A stretch of 64,000 nt of DNA, from NCBI GenBank assembly GCA_013141055.1, contig JABFRS010000001.1, positions 2,228,567 to 2,292,566 on the forward strand, read 5' to 3'. The stretch is from Cyclobacteriaceae bacterium. Lineage in GTDB: Bacteria; Bacteroidota; Bacteroidia; Cytophagales; Cyclobacteriaceae. Position numbers and translations under genes: made by a program. The notes under the pieces were generated by a model that saw only the letters and a program-made list of their open reading frames with translations, had not been told where the DNA came from and searched no databases. Each line of letters opens with the position of its first letter. Positions within the stretch are counted from its first letter, which is position 1. Below, one piece after another: positions 44,801-54,404 of this stretch.

Positions 44801-45341
44801 CTAGATTTTTCCGCGTTCAACGAGAACTTCTCTTCTGAGCTTTTTAATCCTGGCCGTGATGGACGGAATGTGCTCTTGTTCAACAGAACGGACAATATTC
44901 TTGAATTCGGAAGGCTGTGAAAGGTTTGGATACTTCTTCATCAGATCATAAATGGCTTGCAAGGAATTCACACGCACCAACTTGCTTTCATTGGGATTTA
45001 CAATCCAGTATCGGAGCTTCGCCCAGATCATTCTGAACTCACTTTCATTTAAAGAAAATCTCGTAACCAAATGAGCGAGATGCCACTTCAGCTCAGTGTT
45101 GGGATGATCCAATATAAGTTCAATGAGTTTATGCTGATGTGGAATTAGAAATTCCGGAAAGGATTGTGTGATTTTTTCGACACTATCAGCTGCCTTCATT
45201 GCAACATTTCGTTCGTGATGAAACATCAGGGGGAATCAAAACATCAAAATCTGTTTGAGTTCTGACAATGAAAGCCACTTCGTCAGGATGCATAACCACC
45301 CGTAAATCCCCTTTTTTCACTGTTTTTGCAAAGTCTTTCAT
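44801..45341 (-). pseudogene. HEAT-repeat protein gene broken by a one-base frameshift
   Basis: On the minus strand, a frame starting at ATG 45341 (MKDFAKTVKKGDLRVV, then MHPDEVAFIVRTQTDFDVLI) loses phase at a run of five C (45229-45233 on the plus strand as GGGGG). The +1-shifted frame continues MFHHERNVAMKAADSVEKIT... to a stop at 44801. Removing one C gives a smooth join FDVLIPLMFHHERNVAMKAADS, which matches the layout of small HEAT/armadillo proteins (DEV..., FDxL, then RAADAxEKI). The repaired product would be ~179 residues. The cause may be a real mutation, phase variation at the homopolymer, or a sequencing error. Read separately, the downstream part would be a 141-residue protein from 45226. 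Confidence 0.75.
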
Positions 45342-45448
45342 GCATCTAATGTGTTCTAAAATCATGCCAGTAGAGATGATTTCGTTTCTGAAATTGATTT
45401 CTTCTGAAAAATGAAACAAATAGTTCATGGTGTTCGTAAACTGCAGGT

Positions 45449-45772
45449 ATGAAGACAAATCTCGAAGGATTTGAGGAGCTAGTACTCCTTACAATCGCCA
45501 CACTGGGTGAAGAAGCTTATGGAGTTTCTATTAAGGAAGCTCTTGAATTGTATAGTAAGCGTGAAACAAGCATGGGAGCACTGCACTCAACGATGACACG
45601 ACTGGAAGAGAGTGGGTTGTTGAAATCCTGGACCGGAGGCGCTACCAACGAACGTGGAGGGAGAAGCAAAAGATACTATGAACTAACGCGAGACGGTAAA
45701 GCAGCATTAACACAGGCAAAAAATCTGAGAAATGAACTTTGGAATCTTTCAAAAGTTAAACTCTCATACTGA
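45449..45772 (+). CDS. PadR-family transcriptional regulator
   Basis: 107 residues with a winged-helix DNA-binding domain (VLLTIATLGEEAYGVSIKEAL, TSMGALHSTMTRLEESGLL). The C-terminal helix is short (group 2). The permease gene begins 2 bases after its stop. This PadR-plus-permease arrangement is repeated across Cytophagales genomes. It probably controls the permease operon by ligand-dependent repression. Confidence 0.9.
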   Translation: MKTNLEGFEELVLLTIATLGEEAYGVSIKEALELYSKRETSMGALHSTMTRLEESGLLKSWTGGATNERGGRSKRYYELTRDGKAALTQAKNLRNELWNLSKVKLSY

Positions 45773-45774
45773 TC

Positions 45775-48378
45775 GTGAACCATCCTCCTAAATTTGCCTC
45801 GTGGTTGTTTGATTGGTATTGCAGGCATGCCAATGTTGAAGATTTGCAGGGCGATCTTGAAGAGCTTTTCTATCATAACATCAAAAACAAATCACTACGA
45901 AAAGCACGACTTCTCTATTGGAAGCAAGTCATCTCACTTATTTTCTCTTATGCAATTCGTAGACGAAAGAGAAAGACTATAAAAGCACAGAATTCCCTTT
46001 CCAATCAAATGGCCATGCTGCAGAATTATTTTGTTGTAGCATTGAGAAATCTTCAGAAGCAAAAATATTTTGCCATTATAAATATTGGAGGACTCGCAAT
46101 AGGGATGTCGATCAGTCTCCTGATCATTGGATTCATAACTTATTTATCAAGCTATGATTCTTTTCATATCAACAATAAGAACATTTATCGGATTATCACC
46201 AATCGTACGGAGGGACTTGAGACATTTGAATATGCAACAGCACCAGTGGCGATTGCGGATAGGATACAGCAGGAGTATAATGCGATAGAACGAATCAGCC
46301 GAATCAATTCGTCTTTTAGTGGTGAAGTTGTAATTGATGAAAAAGCGATACCGCTCGGTGGATATTTTGCAGAGCCTGAATTTCTTAAAATCTTTACTTA
46401 TCCCCTGGCATCTGGAAATTCCGAAACTGCTTTGAACAGACCTAATCAATTGTTGCTCACGGAAGCTTCAGCTGAAAAACTGTTTGGTGATGAAAATGCT
46501 CTTGGTAAGGTTGTTCAGATAAAAGGAATTGGTGATTTAGAGGTGACGGGAATTCTACGGGAACCCCCAAAAAATTCTCACTTTGAATTTGAAGTTCTTG
46601 TTTCTTATTCCACGATCACTAATCAACAATTATTACGATCAGAAAGATGGAGCGACTATCCCCAGGAGTATGTTTACTTCTCACTGAATGAAAAACAAAC
46701 TGTTGACGATCTAAAAAAGTATCTCAGCAAAGTCTCAAAGAACATTTACCCAAGCAACGGTATTAATGTAAGCTTTGATATTCAGAAGCTGAACGACATT
46801 GCTCCTGGTCCGCAGTTACGCAGACAAATCGGTCGTGACTGGGATTATATTGGAATCACAGTGTTTGCGATTCTGGGCTTGCTGATTCTATTGCCTGCCT
46901 GTTTCAATTATGCCAATATTTCTATCGCGCGTGCGATGAGGCGGGCCAAAGAAATTGGATTGAGAAAATCCCTTGGAGGATTACGGAATCAGATTTTTCT
47001 CCAATTTATAACAGAGACAGTTGTCGTGTCCATGATTGCTTTGGCTTTGGCCTGTGTGATCTACGTTATGATCCGGAAGGAGTTTCAGTCGATGATGGTA
47101 AATGGTTCAGATCTTGATTTGAGCCTTACACCTTCGATGATTTTATACTTTTTCGGCTTTGCTCTCTTTACTGGCTTTGCAGCAGGAGGCATTCCCGCAT
47201 TTTATTTTTCCAGACTCAATCCTATTCAGGCTTTGAAAAGTCAGGCGAGCATGAAACTGCTTTCAGGGACAAAAGTCAGAAAAGGATTAACGATTATTCA
47301 GTTTGTTATTTCATTCTCATTTATCATAGGCTTAGTTGTCTTCGCTAAGCAATACCGGTACACCATGAATTTTGACATGGGATTCCAAAAGGAGAGTATC
47401 CTGGATGTAACATTGGCAGATGTCGATCCGGATATCTTTAATTCAAAGTTTGCATCGATGTCTTCCGTGAATGATATTTCTTATTCATCAAATCTTCCCG
47501 GAATTTCTTATTCTGAAATCGAAGTTCATCAGCAGGGATCAGATGATTCTACAGAAGTTGCTCAGATATTTGTGGATAGTCGATTTATTCCAAATTTTGG
47601 ACTAAAGCTGTTAGCTGGGAAAAACTTTACAGACAGTGATAAGACGTATGAAAGATACATTATAGTAAATGAAGAATTTCTTAAACACTATGCCATCAGT
47701 AATCCATCTGATGCATTGGGCAAGGTTTATAAGGTTGACAGCATCGAACTTGAAGTGATTGGTGTGGTAAAGAATTTTAATTATGCTAATCTCCGTTTAC
47801 CAATAAAGGAATTTTTCTTTCGCTGCAATGAGGATCAATTTAAATACGCTAATCTCAAGGTCTCTTCCAATGATATGTTTTCGACATTGACGAACATGGA
47901 GTCGACATGGAAGGAATTTGATACAGAAGAAAAATTTCAGGCACACTTCTTTGAAGATGAAATAGCTGAATCCTATGAAACGTATATCACTTTATTGAAG
48001 ATTATTGGCTTCTTAGGATTACTGGCAATTTCAATCTCATGTCTCGGATTGCTTGGGATGGTAGTTTATACTGCTGAGATAAAAACCAAGGAAGTTGGCA
48101 TCAGGAAAGTAATGGGAGCAAGCAGCGCAAGCATAACACTCCTTCTTTCAAAGGATTATTTGAAGCTGATGTTGATCGCATCCATGATTGCAGTACCTAT
48201 AACCTGGTTCTTGTTTGAACAAATGCTGAAAGGCATTCAGTATTATCGTGTAAGCATTGATGCTATTGATGTAGTAATCAGCCTGTTTATTATGCTTGCT
48301 CTGGGATTAGGAGCAATCGCCACTCAAACATTAAAGACAGCAGCTACAAATCCAGCAGACACTTTGAAGTATGAGTGA
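45775..48378 (+). CDS. FtsX/MacB-type ABC transporter permease with N-terminal prefix domain
   Basis: 867 residues from GTG 45775, two bases after the PadR stop. A ~75-residue soluble prefix (WLFDWYCRHANVEDLQGDLEELF) precedes helix 1. The remaining sequence is two MacB_PCD/FtsX modules: MLQNYFVVALRNLQKQKYFAIINIGGLAIGM and AKEIGLRKSLGGLRNQIF in the first, KEVGIRKVMGASSASI in the second. Such proteins do not carry an ATPase; the nucleotide-binding partner must be elsewhere. Function is likely mechanotransmission or export of an antimicrobial peptide. Confidence 0.9.
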   Translation: MNHPPKFASWLFDWYCRHANVEDLQGDLEELFYHNIKNKSLRKARLLYWKQVISLIFSYAIRRRKRKTIKAQNSLSNQMAMLQNYFVVALRNLQKQKYFAIINIGGLAIGMSISLLIIGFITYLSSYDSFHINNKNIYRIITNRTEGLETFEYATAPVAIADRIQQEYNAIERISRINSSFSGEVVIDEKAIPLGGYFAEPEFLKIFTYPLASGNSETALNRPNQLLLTEASAEKLFGDENALGKVVQIKGIGDLEVTGILREPPKNSHFEFEVLVSYSTITNQQLLRSERWSDYPQEYVYFSLNEKQTVDDLKKYLSKVSKNIYPSNGINVSFDIQKLNDIAPGPQLRRQIGRDWDYIGITVFAILGLLILLPACFNYANISIARAMRRAKEIGLRKSLGGLRNQIFLQFITETVVVSMIALALACVIYVMIRKEFQSMMVNGSDLDLSLTPSMILYFFGFALFTGFAAGGIPAFYFSRLNPIQALKSQASMKLLSGTKVRKGLTIIQFVISFSFIIGLVVFAKQYRYTMNFDMGFQKESILDVTLADVDPDIFNSKFASMSSVNDISYSSNLPGISYSEIEVHQQGSDDSTEVAQIFVDSRFIPNFGLKLLAGKNFTDSDKTYERYIIVNEEFLKHYAISNPSDALGKVYKVDSIELEVIGVVKNFNYANLRLPIKEFFFRCNEDQFKYANLKVSSNDMFSTLTNMESTWKEFDTEEKFQAHFFEDEIAESYETYITLLKIIGFLGLLAISISCLGLLGMVVYTAEIKTKEVGIRKVMGASSASITLLLSKDYLKLMLIASMIAVPITWFLFEQMLKGIQYYRVSIDAIDVVISLFIMLALGLGAIATQTLKTAATNPADTLKYE

Positions 48379-48393
48379 GAGTGATCAATGCGA

Positions 48394-48999
48394 TTAACTC
48401 TCCATTTCCCTTAACAGGAGTTTGTATTGATTGAGCGGGTCTTTAAAACGTTTCTTGTTTTCAAAGAAAAGGGAGATCACAAAGAGCAGAATCCATATGG
48501 AGAAAAGGGAACCAGCTACAATTAAATTGTCTTCCGGCCTTCCAATCATAGATAACCGGAATATTATAAAAACAATAACAAAGCAACTCACAGGAACACT
48601 TATCAATTCAAATCTTTTTTTGAATTTAAAAAATTCGGACAGGGTCATGTATTGCATCTGAAGATTACCCGACAGATCCATTGAGGAGTGATTATTCACG
48701 AAAGCCTTGAATTTCTTTAATTGAATAAAAGTGAAGGGCGAATACAGCAGGATTGTGATCAGACTTATAAGCATAGTCTCCGGATCACCCCAGAATCTTA
48801 TAAAAAGGTGTAACATGAAAGCATAGATGAGAATCTGATAAGCGAATGACGCCCAGAAATACTCCATTAGAATTTTTCTCTCTTTTTTCATTCTGGACAG
48901 AATGGTTCTTCCAAGAGAGTCTTTATCCATAATAATCTGATAGTCTTTTTTCGCTGTGTCAGTGTTCCAGATATTCTGAATGTTTTCAAATGATTCCAT
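48394..48999 (-). CDS. Membrane protein, probable partner of the ECF sigma factor
   Basis: 201 residues. A soluble N-terminus (MESFENIQNIWNTDTAKKDY) is followed by four membrane helices. The gene lies 5 bases after the ECF sigma factor on the same strand, where anti-sigma factors usually sit. No zinc-finger (ZAS, HxxxCxxC) motif is visible, so it would be an atypical anti-sigma factor or an unrelated membrane protein. Confidence 0.65.
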   Translation of the reverse strand: MESFENIQNIWNTDTAKKDYQIIMDKDSLGRTILSRMKKERKILMEYFWASFAYQILIYAFMLHLFIRFWGDPETMLISLITILLYSPFTFIQLKKFKAFVNNHSSMDLSGNLQMQYMTLSEFFKFKKRFELISVPVSCFVIVFIIFRLSMIGRPEDNLIVAGSLFSIWILLFVISLFFENKKRFKDPLNQYKLLLREMES

Positions 49000-49004
49000 A
49001 AAAT

Positions 49005-49490
49005 TTACTTAATGCGTTTTAACCTTTCCTCAAGCACTTTTTTTATCCTCACAATCTTTACGCTGACGTTTGATTTGGTAAGTCCTGTAATGGCAGCGAT
49101 CTCATCATAACTATTTTGTTCCAGGTACAGGAAAATAATTGCCTTGTCAATCGCATTTAAAGTATTGATGCTGTCATATAACAGTTCAGCCTTGTCCTCT
49201 TGCGGTATCTCGGAGATTTGATGATAAGCATCCTTTAATTTTTCTTTTTCAGGGATCTTATTGATTTTCCTGATATGAGTAAGCGCTGTATTCAGGGCAA
49301 CTTTATACATCCACGTGGAGAATTTTGACTCACCCTGAAATTTTCCATAGGATTTCCATAATTGATACATAATTTCCTGAAACACATCGTCACGTTCATC
49401 TTTGTCTCTAAAATAGATACGACAGATTTTGTGAACGACCCTGATATTCGGATTCAGCTCGCCGAGAAACTTATCTCTGGAGTCTGACAT
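49005..49490 (-). CDS. ECF-type RNA polymerase sigma factor
   Basis: 161 residues with sigma region 2 (DERDDVFQEIMYQLWKSYGKF, FSTWMYKVALNTALTHIRK) and region 4 (LNAIDKAIIFLYLEQNSYDEIAAITGLTKSNVSVKIVRIKK). Directs RNA polymerase to a small regulon, with the downstream membrane protein as probable signal-dependent partner. Confidence 0.93.
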   Translation of the reverse strand: MSDSRDKFLGELNPNIRVVHKICRIYFRDKDERDDVFQEIMYQLWKSYGKFQGESKFSTWMYKVALNTALTHIRKINKIPEKEKLKDAYHQISEIPQEDKAELLYDSINTLNAIDKAIIFLYLEQNSYDEIAAITGLTKSNVSVKIVRIKKVLEERLKRIK

Positions 49491-49664
49491 AACTGCTATT
49501 CAAATTCATAAACGATTAGTAGCAAAAGGGGATTAAAAACTACAGAAAGCAAGGTAAATATTCTGTAAATTTGGAATAGACCTCTCCCTTGAGTAAAATC
49601 TGCCCCAACAATTCATAAGACAGGAGTTTAAATCCTTTGATAATATTCTAACTAATATATACTG

Positions 49665-50507
49665 ATGGGTAAGTGCAGCTTTTTCCTGATTTTACTTATG
49701 GCAGCTACATCATGGCTACAGGCGCAGTCACTCAAGGTGATGAGCTATAATATAAGATATGATAATGGTGGCGACGGGATTAATCAGTGGTCAAACCGTA
49801 AGGAAAAAGTTGCTAAAATTATCCGAGAGAATAATCCCGATCTCATTGGACTTCAGGAGGCTCTTGATCATCAGCTGAAGGAGTTGTTGGTTTTGCTTCC
49901 GGATTACACATCTTATGGTGTAGGTCGTGATGACGGGAAAGAAAAAGGGGAGTTCTCTGCAATTCTTGTTCGCCACTCAAGATTCGGTGTGATAAAAGAC
50001 AGTACGTTTTGGCTTTCTGAAACACCAGACATCGCAGGAAGCAAAGGCTGGGATGCTCAATTGCCCCGTGTTGCGACCTGGACAGAGCTTTATGATAGGG
50101 ACAATAAGAAAGAGATTCTGTACATCAACACGCATTTTGATCATGTAGGTAAACAGGCCAGAACAAACAGTGCCATATTGATCAATGATTTTCTTGCTGA
50201 CCATTACAAAAAGAAGAACCTTGTGCTGGTCATGAGCGGAGACTTGAATGTGGAACGTGACACAGAAGCTTTCAAAGTATTGACAGAAACCAAACTGATG
50301 CTTGACTCCAAACCTGAAGATGATCATCATCCAACCTTTTGCGGATTTGAGGTAAGCAATACTAAATGTGTTGCAATCGATTATATCTTCCATAGTAAGG
50401 AAGCGTATGTGAAATCCTATTATGTACTTCGAGACAATGATGGAAAGAATTATCCATCTGACCATTTACCAGTTATAGCAGAACTCGAGTTTATTGAAAA
50501 GAATTAG
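49665..50507 (+). CDS. Exported endonuclease/exonuclease/phosphatase-family hydrolase
   Basis: 280 residues with signal peptide MGKCSFFLILLMAATSWLQAQ. DNase-I-like fold motifs: MSYNIRYDNGG, LIGLQEA (metal Glu), INTHFDH, SGDLNVERD and a terminal YPSDHLPVIAELE (catalytic Asp-His). Hydrolyses phosphodiesters or phosphomonoesters outside the cytoplasm; substrate (DNA, inositol phosphate or lipid head group) not determined. Confidence 0.88.
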   Translation: MGKCSFFLILLMAATSWLQAQSLKVMSYNIRYDNGGDGINQWSNRKEKVAKIIRENNPDLIGLQEALDHQLKELLVLLPDYTSYGVGRDDGKEKGEFSAILVRHSRFGVIKDSTFWLSETPDIAGSKGWDAQLPRVATWTELYDRDNKKEILYINTHFDHVGKQARTNSAILINDFLADHYKKKNLVLVMSGDLNVERDTEAFKVLTETKLMLDSKPEDDHHPTFCGFEVSNTKCVAIDYIFHSKEAYVKSYYVLRDNDGKNYPSDHLPVIAELEFIEKN

Positions 50508-50551
50508 AGCAATTCAATCATAACCCTTACCATCAATCAAAATCCTTCAAT

Positions 50552-52333
50552 ATGAAAAGAATCATTCTTATTGCTGTTGTTATCCCTTTGATCATGACGC
50601 GATGTACAACCAAAAAAGAAACTACAGAGAACACTCCCGTTACACTAGATAGTTTGCTGCATCAGTATTATGAAGAGAGACTAAAGTTGTTTCCGTTGGA
50701 AGCTACTATGACTGGAGATGATCGTTACAATGATTTACTTCCTAACGATATGACCTTTGAATACAGGAAGAAGGTAACGGATTTCTTTATTCACTATCGG
50801 GATACTCTTGTGAAAATTGAGAGAAGCAGGCTTTCTGAAAATGATCAGATGAGTTATGATGTTTTGTTGTGGGATTGCGACATAGCAATTGAGGGTAGTA
50901 AATTCAAAGACTACTTTTTACCACTCAATCAAATGGGCTCAATGGCTTTGTTCATCGGTCAGGATGCGGGTGGTACGAGTGTGCAGCCGTTTAAAACTGT
51001 GAAAGACTATGACAATTGGTTGTCGCGTCTGGATTCTTACACGGTGTGGTGTGACAGTGCCATTGTTAATATGAAGAATGGAATGAATCATGGGTACATT
51101 CTTCCTACGAAGCTTATTGAAAAAGTTATCCCTCAGATTTCCGCATTTGATCACGGCCCTGCAAAAGATCATTTGTTTTATTCACCCATAAAAAATATTC
51201 CATTGGACTTCTCATCAAGTGATAGAGATAGACTTGCAAAGGCGTATGAAGATATTATTCAGAGTAAGATCATTCCGGCTCATAAAAAACTGAGAGAGTT
51301 TCTGGAAACAGAATATTTGGCGGGAGGAAGAACAACATCCGGCATTGATGCTATTCCGGAAGGCAGAAAGTATTATGACTATCTGATCAAGATGCACACA
51401 ACTACAACAAAATCTGCTGATGAGATATTTTCATTAGGACAAAGTGAAGTGAATAGGATCAGTAAAGAGATGGAAGCGATAAAAGATCAGGTTGGATTTA
51501 AAGGTGATCTTAAATCTTTCTTCAATCATCTTAGAAAAAAGAAGGAATTGATGCCCTTCAAAAAGCCGGAAGAAGTCATTGCGAACTTCAACGCTATCCA
51601 TGAGAAAATGAAACCGAATCTTATCAAGCTGTTTGATAAGAAACCAAAGACTCCTTTTGAAGTCAGAAGAACAGAGGCGTTCCGTGAAGCAACGGCAAGT
51701 GCAGAGTACAGTTCCGGATCTCATGACGGAACGAGGCCTGGAGTATTTTATGTACCAATTCCGAATGTTTTGGAATATAATATGCTATCCGATGAGGACC
51801 TCTTTCTGCATGAGGCCATTCCTGGTCACCACTATCAGATATCATTACAGCAGGAGAATACCACGCTTCCTGAGTTCAGAAAAATTCCGAATTATGGATC
51901 TTATGTAGAGGGATGGGCGCTTTACACTGAATCGTTGGGTAAAGAACTCGGGCTTTATGATGATCCATATCAGTATTTTGGAATGTTGAGTGGTGAAATG
52001 CATCGGGCCATCAGATTGGTTGTGGATGCAGGTATTCATACTCAGGGATGGACGCGTGAACAGGCAATTCAGTATTCTCTGGATCATGAGGCCGAAACAG
52101 AACAAAGCATTGTTGCAGAGATAGAAAGGTATATGGCGATCCCGGGGCAGGCATTGTCTTATAAAATTGGTCAATTGAAGATCCGCGAGTTGCGAACAAA
52201 AGCAGAGAAAGAGCTGGGGGATAAATTTGACATTGCTCAATTTCACAATCAGGTTTTGGATTCTGGAAGTATTCCATTGAAAATACTGGAAGATAAGATC
52301 AATCGCTGGATTGAAACCGTAAAGAAATCTTAA
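50552..52333 (+). CDS. DUF885-family lipoprotein, putative metal-dependent hydrolase
   Basis: 593 residues. Lipoprotein-like signal (residues ~1-18, IPLIMTRC with lipobox-like Cys). The family motif HEAIPGHHYQ, with an HE...HH metal site, is complete, as are YVEGWALYTESLG and AIQYSLDHEAETEQS. The arrangement is similar to M32/M2-like peptidases. It is probably an outer- or inner-membrane-anchored peptidase of the periplasm. Confidence 0.88.
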   Translation: MKRIILIAVVIPLIMTRCTTKKETTENTPVTLDSLLHQYYEERLKLFPLEATMTGDDRYNDLLPNDMTFEYRKKVTDFFIHYRDTLVKIERSRLSENDQMSYDVLLWDCDIAIEGSKFKDYFLPLNQMGSMALFIGQDAGGTSVQPFKTVKDYDNWLSRLDSYTVWCDSAIVNMKNGMNHGYILPTKLIEKVIPQISAFDHGPAKDHLFYSPIKNIPLDFSSSDRDRLAKAYEDIIQSKIIPAHKKLREFLETEYLAGGRTTSGIDAIPEGRKYYDYLIKMHTTTTKSADEIFSLGQSEVNRISKEMEAIKDQVGFKGDLKSFFNHLRKKKELMPFKKPEEVIANFNAIHEKMKPNLIKLFDKKPKTPFEVRRTEAFREATASAEYSSGSHDGTRPGVFYVPIPNVLEYNMLSDEDLFLHEAIPGHHYQISLQQENTTLPEFRKIPNYGSYVEGWALYTESLGKELGLYDDPYQYFGMLSGEMHRAIRLVVDAGIHTQGWTREQAIQYSLDHEAETEQSIVAEIERYMAIPGQALSYKIGQLKIRELRTKAEKELGDKFDIAQFHNQVLDSGSIPLKILEDKINRWIETVKKS

Positions 52334-52357
52334 CAATTGATAACATAAACGTGTATT

Positions 52358-53269
52358 ATGATCATGGAAGAAAATGGAAGAAGAGAATTCATCACGACAG
52401 TAACAAAAGCTCTTGGTGCCTCTGCTGTAATTCTATCACCCGCAGTTGGAATGGCCAGAAGTGTTTGGGAGAATGAGAATTCTTTCACGGTACAACAGAT
52501 CATGGATCTTATAATCAAAGAGATTCCGGGTGCTCCTTTCAAGGATACCGTTGATACATTAAAGTCGGGTTCGCCTGATCAAATAGTTACCGGGATTGTA
52601 TCCACCAGTTTTGCAACAATTGAGATCATTGAAAAGACAGCGAAACTGGGCGCAAATTTTATTATTACACACGAACCAACTTTCTATACCCATAGAGACG
52701 AAACAGAATGGCTGGAAAGCAATCCGGTATATCAGTATAAACGTGATCTGTTAAAGAAGTATAACATTGCTGTGTGGCGTTTTCATGACTACTGGCATTC
52801 ATATGTTCAAGACGGAGTACAAACAGGTGTTCTGACAACACTGGGTTGGGAAAAGTTTGCTGATAAAAATGAGCTTCATACGGTGACATTGTCTCCAACC
52901 TCTATGAAGAAAATAGTTAGCCACGTAAAGGCTAAGCTTGGAATAAAGATGGTAAGAACAATTGGTGACCCTTCACAGATATGTAAACGGGTCGCGCTCT
53001 TTCCTGGTGCGGCAGGAGTGAAGCGACAAGTAACGTGGCTTGAAAAGATCAAACCTGATGTTTGCATTGTAGGTGAACTCAGTGAGTGGGAGTTAGGAGA
53101 ATACATCCGTGATGCCAGATCCAAAGGCGAAAAAATATCATTGATTGTTTTAAGTCATGCAGTAAGCGAAGAACCTGGCATGCGGAGACTGGTTACATGG
53201 CTCGAGCCAAGAATTCCCGGAATTAAAGTGACGCACGTTCCAGCGATGAATCCTTTTTCATTTATGTAA
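52358..53269 (+). CDS. Nif3/DUF34-like metal-binding protein with Tat-type signal
   Basis: 303 residues. The N-terminus RREFITTVTKALGASAVILSP is a twin-arginine signal (R-R-x-F). The mature chain has Nif3-like metal-site blocks: ITHEPTFYTHRD, WRFHDYWHSYVQDG and a late VLSHAVSEEPGM. Nif3/YbgI proteins are normally cytosolic hexamers with a dinuclear metal site; Tat export of a folded metal-loaded version is unusual. Two ATGs (52358, 52364) are possible and give nearly the same N-terminus. Ends 7 bases from the convergent YpdA gene. Confidence 0.8.
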   Translation: MIMEENGRREFITTVTKALGASAVILSPAVGMARSVWENENSFTVQQIMDLIIKEIPGAPFKDTVDTLKSGSPDQIVTGIVSTSFATIEIIEKTAKLGANFIITHEPTFYTHRDETEWLESNPVYQYKRDLLKKYNIAVWRFHDYWHSYVQDGVQTGVLTTLGWEKFADKNELHTVTLSPTSMKKIVSHVKAKLGIKMVRTIGDPSQICKRVALFPGAAGVKRQVTWLEKIKPDVCIVGELSEWELGEYIRDARSKGEKISLIVLSHAVSEEPGMRRLVTWLEPRIPGIKVTHVPAMNPFSFM

Positions 53270-53276
53270 TTTGGAT

Positions 53277-54236
53277 TCATCCGTTTATGTTCTTCACAAT
53301 GCATTCGGCATGAACTCTGGAATTTTCTATAAACCATTTCCCTGTCCTTAGTCCACCGCACACAACTCCAGCGAGGTATAGACCCGGAACGCTTGACTCC
53401 ATTGTCTTTTCATTATAGACGGGAGTGTGATCAACATCGTTCTGAAATTTAATACCGCAATCCTCCATGAATTTAAAAGGAGGCTGATATCCGGTCATTG
53501 CCAAAACAAAATCATTTTCAAGAGTTACGATGCCAGTTGGTGTTTCAATCTCAACGGTTGTAGGTGTGATTTTTTTTATTGTCGAGTTGAAATAGGATTT
53601 GATAGTCCCCTCCTTGATGCGGTTTTCCATATCAGGCTTGACCCAATATTTCACATTTTCACGAATTGCAGATTCCCTTATTACCATCGTCACTTCGGCG
53701 CCCTTTCTCCAGGTTTCCAACGCTACGTCAACAGCAGAGTTAGCAGCACCTACCACGACGATCTTCTGCCGAAAGTAAGGATGAGGTTCATCGTAATAAT
53801 GTTTCACCTTAGGAAGATCTTCCCCAGGAACATTCAGCATATAGGGCAAATCATAAAACCCAAGAGCAAGCACGACGGCCTTTGAAGTATATTCACCTTT
53901 TGAGGTTTGGATTTCAAACTTTGAATTAATCTTTTTGACTGAAATGACTTCTTCATAAAGATTGACATCCAGCTTCCAGGTCTGACATACACGTCTGTAA
54001 TACTCCAGAGCTTCTGAACGATTGGGTTTCGGACTATGCGAAATGAAAGGAACTTCACCGATCTCCAACTTATCAGAAGTGGAGAAAAACGTCATGTTTG
54101 ACGGATAATGATATAGGGAATTGACAAGACAGCCCTTTTCAATAATCCGGCAGTTTAATCCTGCTTTTTTTGCTTCAATGGCACAAGCAAGTCCAATGGG
54201 TCCGGCACCGATAATAATGAGGTCAAAATCTTTCAT
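53277..54236 (-). CDS. ypdA: YpdA-family bacillithiol disulfide reductase
   Basis: 319 residues of FAD/NADPH-dependent single-flavin oxidoreductase. FAD site DLIIIGAGPIGLACAIEA; NADPH site KIVVVGAANSAVDVAL; second FAD block SVPGLYLAGVVCGG. The active-site pair CxxC of thioredoxin reductase is absent, as in YpdA. It reduces oxidised bacillithiol (BSSB) in Firmicutes and probably here. Suggests a bacillithiol-using organism. Confidence 0.86.
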   Translation of the reverse strand: MKDFDLIIIGAGPIGLACAIEAKKAGLNCRIIEKGCLVNSLYHYPSNMTFFSTSDKLEIGEVPFISHSPKPNRSEALEYYRRVCQTWKLDVNLYEEVISVKKINSKFEIQTSKGEYTSKAVVLALGFYDLPYMLNVPGEDLPKVKHYYDEPHPYFRQKIVVVGAANSAVDVALETWRKGAEVTMVIRESAIRENVKYWVKPDMENRIKEGTIKSYFNSTIKKITPTTVEIETPTGIVTLENDFVLAMTGYQPPFKFMEDCGIKFQNDVDHTPVYNEKTMESSVPGLYLAGVVCGGLRTGKWFIENSRVHAECIVKNING

Positions 54237-54404
54237 TCTTTTAAGGAATCAATACAGGTTCTAATGGGGAGTTACGCAGATTTCCTCAAAATGCTCAAAT
54301 ATTCCACAACACTTTTTCACATCTCGGAGCTCAAATTCAACAGTTCGGTAATGTTTAATTTAGTCGGAGGAATGTCTGATTTACTTTTGATCCATCAATA
54401 AGTC
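54237..54404. other. Intergenic region upstream of the 35-residue peptide gene
   Basis: No open frame of note and no repeat. Its right end holds the promoter-like boxes listed separately; the left end is the leader of the ypdA gene on the minus strand. Confidence 0.5.
54359..54389 (+). promoter_or_regulatory. Bacteroidota promoter of the 35-residue peptide gene
   Basis: TTTA (54359-54362, one mismatch to TTTG), 19-base spacer, then TACTTTTG (54382-54389, exact TAnnTTTG). Start codon 15 bases downstream at 54405. Confidence 0.52.

Noticed and set aside
49977-50465. 162-codon minus-strand frame within the exported phosphatase-fold gene
   Set aside because: Shadow of the plus-strand gene, which has intact LQEA, SGDLN and SDH motifs.
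51845-52336. 163-codon minus-strand frame within the DUF885 gene
   Set aside because: Shadow frame; composition is not protein-like, and the DUF885 motif HEAIPGHH is on the plus strand.
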